Shown one piece after another: positions 35,557 to 46,774 of a DNA stretch of 64,000 bases. Position 1 is the first letter of the stretch. Each line of letters begins with the position of its first letter. The notes below the pieces were generated by a model that worked only from the letters and a program-made list of their open reading frames with translations, made no database searches and had not been told where the DNA came from. Source of the DNA: Isoetes taiwanensis (lineage: Eukaryota; Streptophyta; Lycopodiopsida; Isoetales; Isoetaceae); NCBI GenBank assembly GCA_021234155.1, contig JAJEKV010000139.1, positions 330,809 through 394,808 of the forward strand, in the 5' to 3' direction. Position numbers and translations under genes: made by a program.

Positions 35557-36948
35557 TTTTTTTTTTTTTTTTGAAGAACTGTGTCATCAATATATTAAAA
35601 GAATGGTAATGTTACAAAGCAAGTGAGGAGGAAGGAGAACTGCCCCAAAGAGACAGCGATACCTCGACACTCCACAACAAACTCACAGAAAAACTGCAAC
35701 TCTACTGCTGTACAAACCGACCATCACCATCTACAACACCCAAGAAGTCCCGCCAAATGGCAAACTTCCGCTCTACTACTCCCGGGAACACCAGAAAGCT
35801 TTGAAATAGCTTGTACCGAAGTCGAGGAATCGAGAGGGTCGCAGGCTGAATCCCCGAAGATCCACAACCGCCGCCGCCTTCCCGTCAGCCACACCAACCA
35901 AGCCCGCGCCTGACGGATGCAAGGCTTGTCGCCGCAAGAGCGCCAAGCACCGAGATACACATGAAGCGAAGAATGGCGGGCTAGTCAATCTCACCAAAAC
36001 AGAGCCCTAACCCAATCCCGTGCAGCCTCGCAAGTGAGGGCATAAAACCGCACAATGCTCCACAGTCTCACGATGAAGGCCACAACAAGGGCAGAGGGGC
36101 TCACACCCGCCTAAACCGACTCACAAGGGCATTCACCCCGATACAGCCGGTGCACCACGCCGCCAAGCACCCTAACCTTCTGTGGGGAAGTGAGCTCCAT
36201 GTCCACGCCCAAACCGAAGCCATCGAGAACCCTAAGGCTGCGAGACCACTTGCCCGAAGGGGGCGGTGTGTCATGAATAGCCAAAGACCCCGTAAGAAGA
36301 CCGCACAAAGCAAGAAGACACAACATCCGGATGAACCTTCCAAACCTGCACCACCACATCATCCCTCAGGGACTATAGGTATGTGTAGCGTATCATACTC
36401 CCCGCCACGTGCTCCCGGATAGCCCTGGTCCACCCCCTCGGCGAAAGCGAGCTCGAAAGAACTCCCACGGCTAGCTGACCACCCCAATACCAATCCTCCA
36501 AGGTGAGCACAAAACCTCCAACGCCTCCAAAGGAACGAGCATGCATGCAGTGGCGATAAGGGCAAGTCTTGCGCAGGGGTAGAGGAACCCACAAGAAAAG
36601 AGAAGAGTGGTGATAAATTGAGGCATAATCTAGCTGAAAGAGCACACGCACATGATCCCAAGCCCGCAACACTCCTGTGAGAAAAGGGGATGCATGTGGG
36701 AAAGGCCGGAGACCATACAACAGTGCCCAGGGCAACTCCACATGCACAGACGGCTTTCCAAACGCCACACAATGGCGAAGAGACTGCAACAACAGCGCCG
36801 CACCAGGAGAAGATGCTCCATCCTGCAGAACGCTCCAAACAAACTTGGAGACCAACACCTTACTATGCAGCGCCAAATCCAGAATAGCCAAGCCCCCATC
36901 CTCCCGGGGGCGGAGACACTTCCACCAAGCCACTTTAACAACCGCCCC
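35557..36948 (-). mobile_element. 5'-truncated LINE with 19-bp target duplication
   Basis: The 19-mer ttcaagtggttgatatgtt flanks the insert exactly at 35538-35556 and 36949-36967. The insert starts (plus view) with a T run, the poly(A) tail of a minus-strand LINE. Sense-strand coding begins at the truncation point with WWKCLRPREDGGLAILDLAL, typical of plant L1-type ORF2 after the RT. It continues through PWALLYGLRPFPH and the zinc finger CPCCGLHRETVEHCAVLCP near 36100-36040. Frameshifts break it. It is CpG- and GC-rich compared with its AT-rich surroundings, consistent with a recent insertion. Confidence 0.9.
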
Positions 36949-36999
36949 TTCAAGTGGTTGATATGTTGATCTAGTGTTACTTTTATTTTAGGGGATCTA

Positions 37000-37849
37000 A
37001 AATAGCACATTTTAAATCGTAATCAGACTTAACCTCTAAAAGGGTCATCTCAAATAGTTTATATGTTTTAGAAGGGAATCTTCAAACAGGAGTGCTGCAA
37101 CACTCTCGTTTAATATGCAACCGTGTTATTGAATGCAAAGGCCAAAAATTATATTTCAGAGTTAGAGGCAAAAGGTTTTGGATTTCATATTTTAATAAAA
37201 ACAAAAGGCAGTGTCTCTCTATCTTGTTCTCTCTTGTTCTGTCCACATGCTCATCCCAACACGCTCTACATTCCAAAATAGCCATGACTTAAGTATGCAA
37301 AAATGATCAGAATTTACCTGCCCTGAGACGTTCAAACTTGGCCAGGAATATGTCGTCCTCCTTTTTTATGCAAAAATAATCAGAGTAAGTTCAGTGAAGT
37401 TGAGTTTTGAGTTGGAGGCAGTGCTAGGTGCATCTTAAACAAATGTTGATACTGCTAAGAAAGAAATGATGGAGTTCTAAGAACATTTTTCAAAGACCAT
37501 AGAGAAGCTCAAAGTGGCAGAATGTACAGTTAATTAATTGGAGAGCAAGATAGTTGAATCCCAGAGCATGACATTGGATGCAAAGGATAACTCAAATCAT
37601 AGACTTAGAGGTTGAACTAGGGGAACAAAAGTTAATGTTTGTGATTTAATAAGTAAATAATAAACATTTTAAGATTCTATTTCTTAATTCTAGATTTACA
37701 ATATAAAACCTATGTCCAATCCATGTTATAGCCACTTGAACAATGACATGCTCGTATTGTTTACCCAATTATTCTACAATGGTTGAGAGTGGGTAGCTGC
37801 ATATTTGCAAGCTACCCACAATGAAAAAACATAGGGAATATCGAGTTAT
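37000..37849. other. No recognised gene
   Basis: AT-rich DNA with short frames only. Confidence 0.4.
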
Positions 37850-37869
37850 ATCATCTGGACCCCAAAAAA

Positions 37870-38080
37870 AATCTACAGATGTCGGTTAAGTATACCTGCA
37901 GAGAGCTTATCACTGGGATTAAAAAACCTCGCCCTTTCGGGTTTAAGAGGAAAAACCTTAGTGATAAGCCCTCTGCAAGGGGCTTGGACACAACGTAAGG
38001 CTGCAAAAACAAACGCTCCCACAAAGAAACCCCCGAAGCCTGAAGAAGACGGAGTCGCGCATCCCGCTGTACCTGCACAT
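37870..38080 (-). mobile_element. LINE 3' UTR hairpin fragment
   Basis: On the minus strand a 10-bp stem (gcttatcact/agtgataagc; plus arms 37905-37914 and 37960-37969) encloses aaggtttttcctc and gaggttttttaatccc. This is the loop sequence of the LINE 3' hairpins at 16499 and 20448 with a different stem. The shared end phrase ggacgttaaaa is missing; an A8-like run follows instead (plus 37863-37871). Confidence 0.55.
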
Positions 38081-38107
38081 CAACAAACTAGAACACAAAG
38101 ATAAGAA

Positions 38108-38260
38108 AACAACAACCTTGAAAAGCGAGGGGCTGGTCACGCATGTCACGCGACAAAAAAACAACCTCGAAAAAGCGAGGGGCTGGTCATGCGTGCCACG
38201 CGACAAAAAAACAACCTCGAAAAAGCGAGGGTTGGTCATGCGTGCCACGCAACAAAAACA
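38108..38260 (-). repeat. 51-bp tandem repeat, three copies
   Basis: Units contain aacaacctcg, aaaagcgaggggctggtca and cgtgccacgcgac in tandem. The unit is 17 codons long and open on the minus strand (TSPSLFKVV/THDQPLAFSRLFF). Confidence 0.8.
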
Positions 38261-38689
38261 ACATTTACAATAATATACACATTAAGGGAGGGGGGGTGGG
38301 AGTCAAGGGAACTGCTGAGAGAGGAGAAAACGCCGATGAGAAGTCAATGAAGAAGCTGCAAGAAATAGCGATCCCAAATGAAGCAGAGCCACAGAAAATG
38401 CATGCAATGCATGCAAGAGATGCATGTTCGCCCCGATCCGATGGCTCGGATCGATGGGATTATATGTATAAGTAAGTATTATGCGCAATTTGGTAGTATG
38501 TTATAGGAGAACTTGTTATTTTGATTGGAAAAAAAAATAAATAAATAAGTAAAAGAAGGCCCATAACGCACCATAACAAAAACAAGGTGCTGCACACGGA
38601 GGGTTGCCCTCCGATGGCTTGGTTTTTTTTTTGTTTTTTTTTTTTGTTGTTGCCTCGGTCTCGATCTAAACCGCGCCGGAGCTGATGCA

Positions 38690-38929
38690 ATGCCATCAAG
38701 AATTGCAAAGCTCTATGGTGATGATGACTATGAGAGTCCAGTCTCCACAGGAGGAGATGACTATGTGAGCATCATGTCCCTAAGAACTCCCTTAAAGACC
38801 TACCCTGTCATAGTAGACACTGGTAGTGACCTAGTCTGGCTCCAACGCAAACCCTGTGATATCTACTTTAAGCAAACTGACGCCCAAGCTCCTTTGCTTT
38901 TCAAGATAAGGTTAAATTGGAAAAGATAG
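38690..38929 (+). pseudogene. Nepenthesin-like aspartic protease N-terminal fragment
   Basis: The frame reads PVSTGGDDYVSIMSLRTPLK, then VIVDTGSDLVWLQRKPCD. This is the first catalytic motif (DTGS) of pepsin-like A1 proteases with the plant nepenthesin/CND41-type lead-in. The Cys expected after WLQ is Arg here. The homology stops after IYFKQTD, then the frame ends, so the second catalytic Asp and most of the protein are absent. It is a gene fragment or a lone first exon. Confidence 0.75.
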
Positions 38930-41780
38930 GACTTTGAGTAAATAAGAAGGTATGGGCATGCCTCATGAATAAAAAAAAGAAAGAGAGAGGGCCTTCCCTT
39001 AGTGTGTGTGTATAAGAGCTACCATAGATTCACTAGGCTTTCTCCTATAAATCATGTTTGCTTTGTGTAGTTCAACTTTGTGAATGATTAGAATCACACT
39101 TTTGATTTAGAGCAAGATATAACTTAGGTGTAACATCTATCTAGAGATGCAATAAGATCTACAAGAATAATGTTTGATAGGGTTGAATTGAATTGAGACC
39201 TCGTCTGGGCTTACAATTCTGAAGTCCCTTCCCTTCCGTCCTAAACTCCCCTTCTCATCATCCCCTTCTAGACCTTCTTCCACAGTAAGTTAGATATTTT
39301 TCAATGGTTTCACCAAACTAAACCCACTCATAAAAATCTATTTTAGATTAAAACCTTCTTTTTTTAAACCAAAATTTTGGTAAAAAACATTTACCAACGT
39401 AATAGCAATGTTATCGTATATCAAATCAATTTGTGCTCATTATTCACAAAATGGTCTACACTTTAAGTTCACCTCCCTTTTCAACTAAAAAATATGGATA
39501 CCCATTCCAAGTTTTGTCATATTGGAGCTCATGCTCATCACATTTAAATAAATGGATGTAGCAGAGCAAATGTTACCTTGCAATTGAGCTCGATAAAGCT
39601 GCAATTGAAGCATCACTATTAACTAGTCTGAAAGAGCATTGAAAATTCTTTGTTTTAGTATGCTAAGGAATAAAATCTTAAACTTTGATATGAAACCTAT
39701 ACATACTATTACTCTCAAGAGAGAAAATGCAAGATCATGTTGTGAACTTTATCAATGTCGACAAGTTCTTTAAAAACTAATAGTAACTTTTACATTTGAA
39801 AATGGAGAACCAAAATGAACAAAAAAAAAAAAAGCATACCAGCTATGGCACAGAGGGGCTATTTGCGTCCATCATCTACTTCCTCTCACAATTGCCATAG
39901 AAACATCATTGTGCTATGTGTTGAGAAATGAGCCTCCTTTTACTGAACGGACAGTCAAGAGATCGAACTCAGGACCTCTTGTACGATGTCCTGTAGAGTT
40001 GCCTTTTGCTTGCCATATAGTTTTCCATATGTCTCTAGGGAGCCAAGTTTTGGCTGAAAACATATATATTTAAAAGTTGACTTTCAATGCTTCTATTCCT
40101 CAGCAATGTCCTTGAAAGCTGTCAATGTGAAAATTTGGGATCTAATGGCCCATTATGCCATGTCAAACTGACATGGTAGAATGCACCCCTCGCTGGCAAA
40201 AAAGAATAAATCTGGAGGCTGGAATTGATCGTGACTAGTAATCATAAAGCACGGTGAGCCCGACCATTAAGAATATTTCTCAAAATGTCTAGGACATTAA
40301 CCATGTGGTTGCTTTTTGTGAAAGCTTGTCTTATGATGCATTCCATGCTAAAATTAAAAGCATATGATCGTTTTCTATAATATTTGGAACCTCCTCGAAT
40401 CGAGTCAGGAGCGGGTTTTGCACTATGCACAGGATAAGCTCATACTTTCGAAGATGTGGGGTTACAAGGTATTTGAATATGGGAGAAGGTGATTCAAATG
40501 TAAATCAAAGAACGCATTTAAGAACAAAGTTTGGGATAATGATGAAGAATCTTGAAAACACGGCATGCATTATTAACAAGAAAATCATAAACAGAGCTTT
40601 TTGAGTCTCGTATAGCCACCAATTGAAACTCCTTTTTTGCACCCACCATTTCTGCAGGTAAGAGCAGGAAAAATAGAAAATGCCATTGCCAAAGCCACCG
40701 TAGCAGAAGACACCGTAGCAGATGTTGAAGGTGCAAGCAGGAAGGCAAAGATTATTGATTTTTTATTTTATTTTATTTTTTTTAAACAATTAGGATTTCT
40801 CTAACGTTGGATAAAAAGAGATGGGAGAATAATATCTAGTATTTTTGTCCAATATGTGGAATATTTCAGCCACAACATCCTGCCATGGTGACGTATATGT
40901 CAAACTCGGGACTCGTTGCTGGATGATGTCTTATCCTCGATGAGTGATGAATGATCAGTCAACAACAGTGAACGACGTCTGTCATTGTCATCTTTTAACG
41001 ATGTTCGATCGTGTTCTGCAATGACAATCCCTTGTAATGAAGGCACAACTACGAAAGAGAGAGAAATTTGGAAGAAATACACACACATATAAAATCGTAC
41101 AGTGTACAGACATATCTTCTTTGCCTTTGAAATACTCACCCCTGTATGCAAACCCTATTTTTCCTAATCGGCACCTCTGTTTTCATCTGCAAAAACATCG
41201 AACAATGTTTAAACTAAAATGCCCTAATTTAAGAAGTGAGTGTTTGGTGTTTAAAATTTAGCCAAAAGGAGGGTTTGGTGTTTTTAGCTAGAAATTATGC
41301 ACAGTAAATCTAAACGAAGAGAGAGATAAAAAAGGGAAAAAAGGAAAGAAAGAAGAAGCAGAAGAAGCTATTTTGGGGTAAAAAATCTATTACGAAATGA
41401 ATTTTTATCATCTACGGAGACCAAGTGGCCTATGGGACCCAAATAAAAGGGACAACAAGTTAAAAGGGGAAAGTGGTTTTGATCTTGAAAGAATCCTGAG
41501 ATGCTCCATGAGGAAAACTGTCACCAAAAAAGAAGGTCTCTCACAAGGGGAATTCACTTTTGGGTGCTATACAATGTGCCTGAGTGACTTATAGGGGGTT
41601 TTTTAATACCATTTCCACACGTATACGACCACTATTTGGGATAAATTTTGTATGAAAGGGGTCAAATTTGCCTTTTAAAAAACCGTATATGGGGTTGCTT
41701 TGGTCACGCTTTGCATGCCCTGGCATACCTTTTTCTAAATAAGTGCATCCCTCGAGGACTCTCACTTTACACACTGAGTC
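38930..41780. other. No recognised gene
   Basis: AT-rich with short frames. A minus-strand 76-codon frame (40748-40518) has a leucine-rich hydrophobic start, but no homology is evident. Confidence 0.4.
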
Positions 41781-41783
41781 CAA

Positions 41784-41810
41784 CACTACCACCCCAAAAC
41801 TGGGTCCACA
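41784..41810 (+). repeat. CACTA left TIR
   Basis: It begins cactaccaccccaaaactgg. It is inverted at 49599-49625 with three mismatches, in the central caaaa block. Confidence 0.9.
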
Positions 41811-42470
41811 TGTTGTTTTTCAGTGTCTTTTTTGCTAAAAAACAACACCAAAAAACTACGTGTTGTTTTTTGTCCGGATTTGTTAGAAACAACGTGTAGT
41901 TTTTAGTCAAACTTTTAAACGTGTAGTTTTTTTTGTGAAAAGTCTACGCGTAGAATATTCTAAAAAATATCTACACGTAGGAATTGCATGTGTTTCTATA
42001 TGTTGTTTCTTAAAAGTGGTTGTAGTTTTCAAGTGTTGTTTTTCTAAAAAATAGACATGTAGTTCTTAATAAAACTAAAAATCACCATGTTATTTTTAAG
42101 TGTTATTTTGCAAAAAAAATAACACTAAAGTACCATGTATAGAATTTTGTCTGATTTTGCTAGAAACTACACGTAGTTTTCCTCAAGAATAGACATGTGG
42201 TCCTTAATAAAACTTAAAAAGTCCACATGTTGCTTTTTGAATTTTGTCCGAATTTGCTAGAAACTACGGGTGGTTTTCTAAATTTTTTTTTTTACTATGT
42301 TGTTTTCTCAAAAAACAATATGTGGTTTTAAAAAGAAAAAGTGATTTTTTAAAAATAGCTTTTGTATCTGAGTATTGTTTTACAGAAAATCCACATGTCA
42401 TTTTACAAAATAAATGTTTTAGGTATTATTTTTTTCAATAAAAGACCTGATTAAAAGTCAAAGTATTTTT
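41811..42470 (+). repeat. Left subterminal repeat array
   Basis: More than a dozen degenerate copies of acgtgtagttttt or acatgttgttttt, some back to back with their inverse (actacacgtagttttc at 42167). Confidence 0.8.
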
Positions 42471-45235
42471 TTGAGAGAATACTTTATTAAACTCTAAGAA
42501 CCCAATTGATTGCAACCTTCAATGGTGCTAAACAAACAATGTTATTCAAAATGTATTGCTAGAATATTCGATTTTGAAATTTTTCCACTCCAAATTGGCC
42601 AATCTATCATTTATCTGCTGATTTAATCATTTCTTACACTACAACCAGTAGTCATTTGTATAAAAAATAGAGTCATCTTTTCGTGAAACTGAGTTCAAGC
42701 TGCAATTGATGTTTGCAAGGATTTCAAGTCTCAAGTAACCTTGGCTCCATTGACATCATAGTGACTCAAAGTTCTAATGCTGAACAAGGCAATAAAAGGA
42801 AATGGGACATTTTAGAAATGGTTAACGTATGCTAACAGTGGCCATGGTGTCCAAGAAAAAAAAAGGGGGGGACTGCTCCCTGTACAGGAAACTCATTCTT
42901 GCATTCTAGCAAGTTTTGGCAGTAGTAGGGCTTATAAGAAAAAAAATAAACTGCTGCCACTGTTCTATTCCAGAACCACACCCTTGATGAAAACAAAACC
43001 TTTCTTATATGTTGGAGACAAGATGAAAAGGATGAATTCGGATATGTGGGCCTTCAAAGTCTTCACAACAAACATCAAACCCTGCACAGAGCTTGTGGAC
43101 TGTTGAATTAAGAGGGAGATCCAGTACCGAATCCCCAAATCCAAAGCAATCACAATACTGCTCGATCTTGATGTGCTGGGAGATTCGAATCTGGAGCAAT
43201 CTGTGTTGTTGTGACAGATTCCAATAAAATCTTCAATCTAATAATCTGGATAGCCTACAATAAAAAAAGTATGATCATTAGCAAATCATTACAGTTCGCA
43301 TCCTAACGTACTGCAAAATGCAAAGTAAAATTCATAACTATATTCTTAGAAGTTTTCTGATTCCCTACCTCTCTGGAAAATCACATGCATGCCGGTAGAT
43401 CTAAGCATGCATTCCGGCAAATCCAAAGATCTCCCTGTTCTGGGCAACTGCTGGTTTAGAAATCAATTCAAACTGTGTTAATTCAATCTACAGCATATGA
43501 ATCACAATAGATCCGTAGAAACCCCACCTCTTAGAGAAGATTTGATGCAGTCTCCAAGCTCCAACGTCCTTTCTTGCTTCGACAATCCTTCCAGTGCAAT
43601 CCTTCCAAGCTCCTGCCTCCTCATAGCTTCACGTTTGCAAAAAGCCCTCTTGGAAGGAGTTGGGCATGGCTGAATCAGGCTGAAACATCATAAGGATAGG
43701 CTGGAATTGCTCCTGGAAGGTCGTTTTGGCCGAATCAAAGATTTTGGGCATGATCTAAGAGCTATAACAGAGACTTGAGGTTGTATGAGAAGCAAGTAAA
43801 CAGATAAGAATTGAGTATAAATGCAAGGAATCAGGCCGAAATTAAGTTACAGGGTTGTTTGGAATGAATCAAGGGTCGACATGGCTGATCCACAGTGTTT
43901 GAAGAGATCCTCCAGCGACCCAACTGCCCCAAAATGCATTAAAACCAGCTGAATCGGGTCGATTTGGGTTGGGAGCAAAAGAGAAATAGTGCTCTAAATC
44001 TGTTCAAGAAGGAACCATTTGTAACAAACTGCCTCCAATCATTCACAGATCCAGTCTGCATCAACAATGGAATGCCCGAAAAATGAAGATAGAAGATCCA
44101 AGGAGATAGAAGCGGGAAGGAAGGGAGATCAAAAGATAGAAGATAGAAGCGAATATCAGAGGAGATAGAAGCGGGAAAGGAACCGAGGCGGGAGATAGAA
44201 GCGGCATTGAAAGAAACACAGGTGAGCCAAATTTTACCTTGCCGTTCAATAGGATCAGTCAGAGGAGTTGGATCACGATCTCAACCGTTGGATCGATACA
44301 CTTATATCATACCTAATTTTGCATCTGTGGGATCGATACAATATCATGCCTATTTTCGTAGTTCTTTTTAAATTTCATCACTAACAAAGTTCTATGGATT
44401 ATTTGCCCTAAATTATATCGTGTAAATGTCAGAGTGCCATATATGTCAGGGTTCGTGAGGCATTCCCGCCATACTACTCATGTATTTCTTCACGTGTAGA
44501 TGCCATTTTTTTAATTCTTAACCATGATCTAAAGGCCATAAAAATGTGTTGACCACTATTGGACTTTAAAATGTTCAATGGTTTTAGTCATAAGGAATAA
44601 GTGGGAGGTAGGCCAATTTTATGGAATCATTCTCTTCAAGATTTTTTACCATGGGATGTGGGTCTACACTTAATTATAGAAGCTTCTTTTTTAACCATAG
44701 TCTCAATGCTCAACCATGAAGAAATTTGGACATGGAAGTATGGCAAAATGAAGATCTCTTGGTGATAAAATAATATGGCAAGGTAGGCAATAATGGAAGT
44801 AAGATATGAGAAGGGTAATAATGGCTTAAAATGCAAAACCATGGGCTCATGGGAAATAACATCATAGTGGCAAAATTGCAAAGATGGTAAATCCCAAAAT
44901 AATAATGGTGTGACAAAGGCAAAAGTGATGGGGGTGAATACTCCCAAAGGTTCATATGGAAAAAAGAAGGAAATGCCTAGTCAAAATTACACAAGCGGTA
45001 GGCTAAGACAGTGCAAGGGTCGATATGTAGTAAAGGTGAGCATAGTAGAAGAAAAAACAAATGTGGATATGGAAATGGAGATCAGGGCTAAGGCTTAAAA
45101 CCATGTACCATGGGGTCTTTCAAACTATAACTTCCAAACTTCAAAGGACCATCTTCCAATCTTCTTAACCCAAAGTCTTCTAGAACATGTTTTGACCAAA
45201 TATTTGCCCACAAAACCTTGAGTGCTTTAACTTGA
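42471..45235. other. CACTA interior, left: exon-like but unassigned DNA
   Basis: Frames are short. On the minus strand 43199-43005 reads QYCDCFGFGDSVLDLPL and GPHIRIHPFHLVSN after a plausible acceptor, which looks exon-like, but I cannot assign it. 43500-44260 has a moderately GC-rich leader-like composition with ggagatagaagcggga repeats. Confidence 0.35.
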
Positions 45236-45239
45236 CCTT

Positions 45240-45335
45240 GAGGCATGTTTGAGCCACATGTTACATTTGAGCCTATGTGGTATGTTTGAGCCACATGTCA
45301 CCTTTGAGCGAAGGTAGCATGTTCTAGCCTAGGGG
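45240..45335 (+). repeat. Degenerate outlier of the 19-bp minisatellite
   Basis: Contains ggcatgtttgagccacatgt, ttgagcctatgtggtatg and a further copy, the same 19-bp unit as the array at 46775. A second outlier is at 45770-45862. Confidence 0.75.
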
Positions 45336-46049
45336 CACAACATTTTAACCATTAAAAAAACATACGAATCTCCTTCCTTGCTGGAAGAAAGCCCGAGCAT
45401 TTCAGACGGCCAGATCTATGCCCCCATAACGTATAAATATTGAGTGTCATATATACTAGCCACTATCACGTCATCCCATGCCCCCTGATCATGATGCCTC
45501 TTCTCCATGTGACATCAACGATGGCCCCAGACTTGGATTTCTTTAAAACAATTAAATCAGATTATATTTCATACAAGATCATATTCCACAAATAAGTCAT
45601 GCATAATTTGCCATCGCGTGTCATGCTCCACCGGCTAATGAGTATTACCGGATTTTGTATAGAAACTCCAAAGTTCTTACCAGATTTTCTTGTCGACAAC
45701 CGAAAACTCGAAACAAAGAATAAAAATTTCAACAAAAAGTAAGGAGACTAATGTCCTTTCTTTTTATGCATGCCTGGTAGCATGTTTGAGCCAAATCTCA
45801 TGTTTGAGTCTATGTGGCATGTTTGAGTCTCTATATGTTTGAGCCGAGCGACATGTTCCCATGGTAATGTTGACGTTTTGAGTCCACTGAAAGAGCCAAT
45901 TCACAGTTCTAGAATAGGGGAGATGCTCATCTGTCGCTAGAGCCTTCAAAGATGACTTTTGAGGCAAGCTACTTTCGAGGGCTTTTAAAGATCCTTCTTC
46001 TGACATCCACACCCTCCCTTTATGCCATGATATGGTGCAAGGCCCTGGT

Positions 46050-46145
46050 CAAATCTGACTACGATATGGCCTCCGAAATGTAACCCTGTGTGTTGATAAG
46101 TTCTTGAAGGGTTTATGTTTTGGAGGTCGATTTTTGATCATTTGC
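46050..46145. repeat. Small foldback, related to the large one
   Basis: cctccgaaatgtaaccct (left) pairs with agggtttatgttttggagg (right) around a loop centred near 46097. The stem sequence resembles the centre of the next hairpin. Confidence 0.6.
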
Positions 46146-46194
46146 ATTGGAGACATGGCTGAGAAGTTGCAGTTCAAAACGCACAGTAGTGAGA

Positions 46195-46650
46195 ACTGAC
46201 GGATGAGTTTGGATCTATCCTCTTCCCGATGTGGCAATTAGAAGTCAAGAGCCGCTTTTGCAGTAGCAAGATATTGTTTTGGATCATTCTGGATGGCCGA
46301 TGGATCCAAACTCCAGTTTTTCAGTTGCCATGGCTCTATATGCAAGTGTAGAGATGGTGCACCAAGTTGTCTATGAAAACGACCACGTTTCAGCCTTCGA
46401 AACGTAAACCCTATGAGAACCTAGTAACTCATAGGGTTTACATTTCGGAAGTCGAGACATGGTCGTTTGCATGGATAATTTGGTTCACCATCCCTAAACA
46501 TGCATGGAGAGGCATGGCCACCTGAAAAATAGAGTTTGAATCTATCGGCCATCCCGAGTTGTTCCAAGCATCATTGCTACTGCAAAAACTGCTATTGAAT
46601 TCTATCTAACAGATCAGGAAGAGGATAGATTCAAAATCCATTCCGTCTCC
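46195..46650. repeat. Large imperfect inverted repeat (223-bp arms)
   Basis: Arms 46195-46417 and 46428-46650 are imperfect reverse complements around a 10-bp loop. The inner 23 bp (cgaaacgtaaaccctatgag against ctcatagggtttacatttcg) are nearly perfect. Matching blocks continue outward: aaacgacca, agagatggtg/agggatggtg, catgg, ggatggccgat, tttttgcagtagcaa and atctatcctcttcc. Confidence 0.85.
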
Positions 46651-46774
46651 TGGGGTCTCATCGCAGCCGCGCAAAGTCCTGCCCTTGTTTGACTTAGGGA
46701 AGGTGCCAACGCTTTTGTCAGATCCAATCAGAGAGAGACGTAGAGAGAGGAAGGGAGGGAATGAGGGAGGAAGG

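Noticed and set aside
36111-36969. Plus-strand frames of 65-105 codons
   Set aside because: Antisense shadows of the GC-rich minus-strand LINE.
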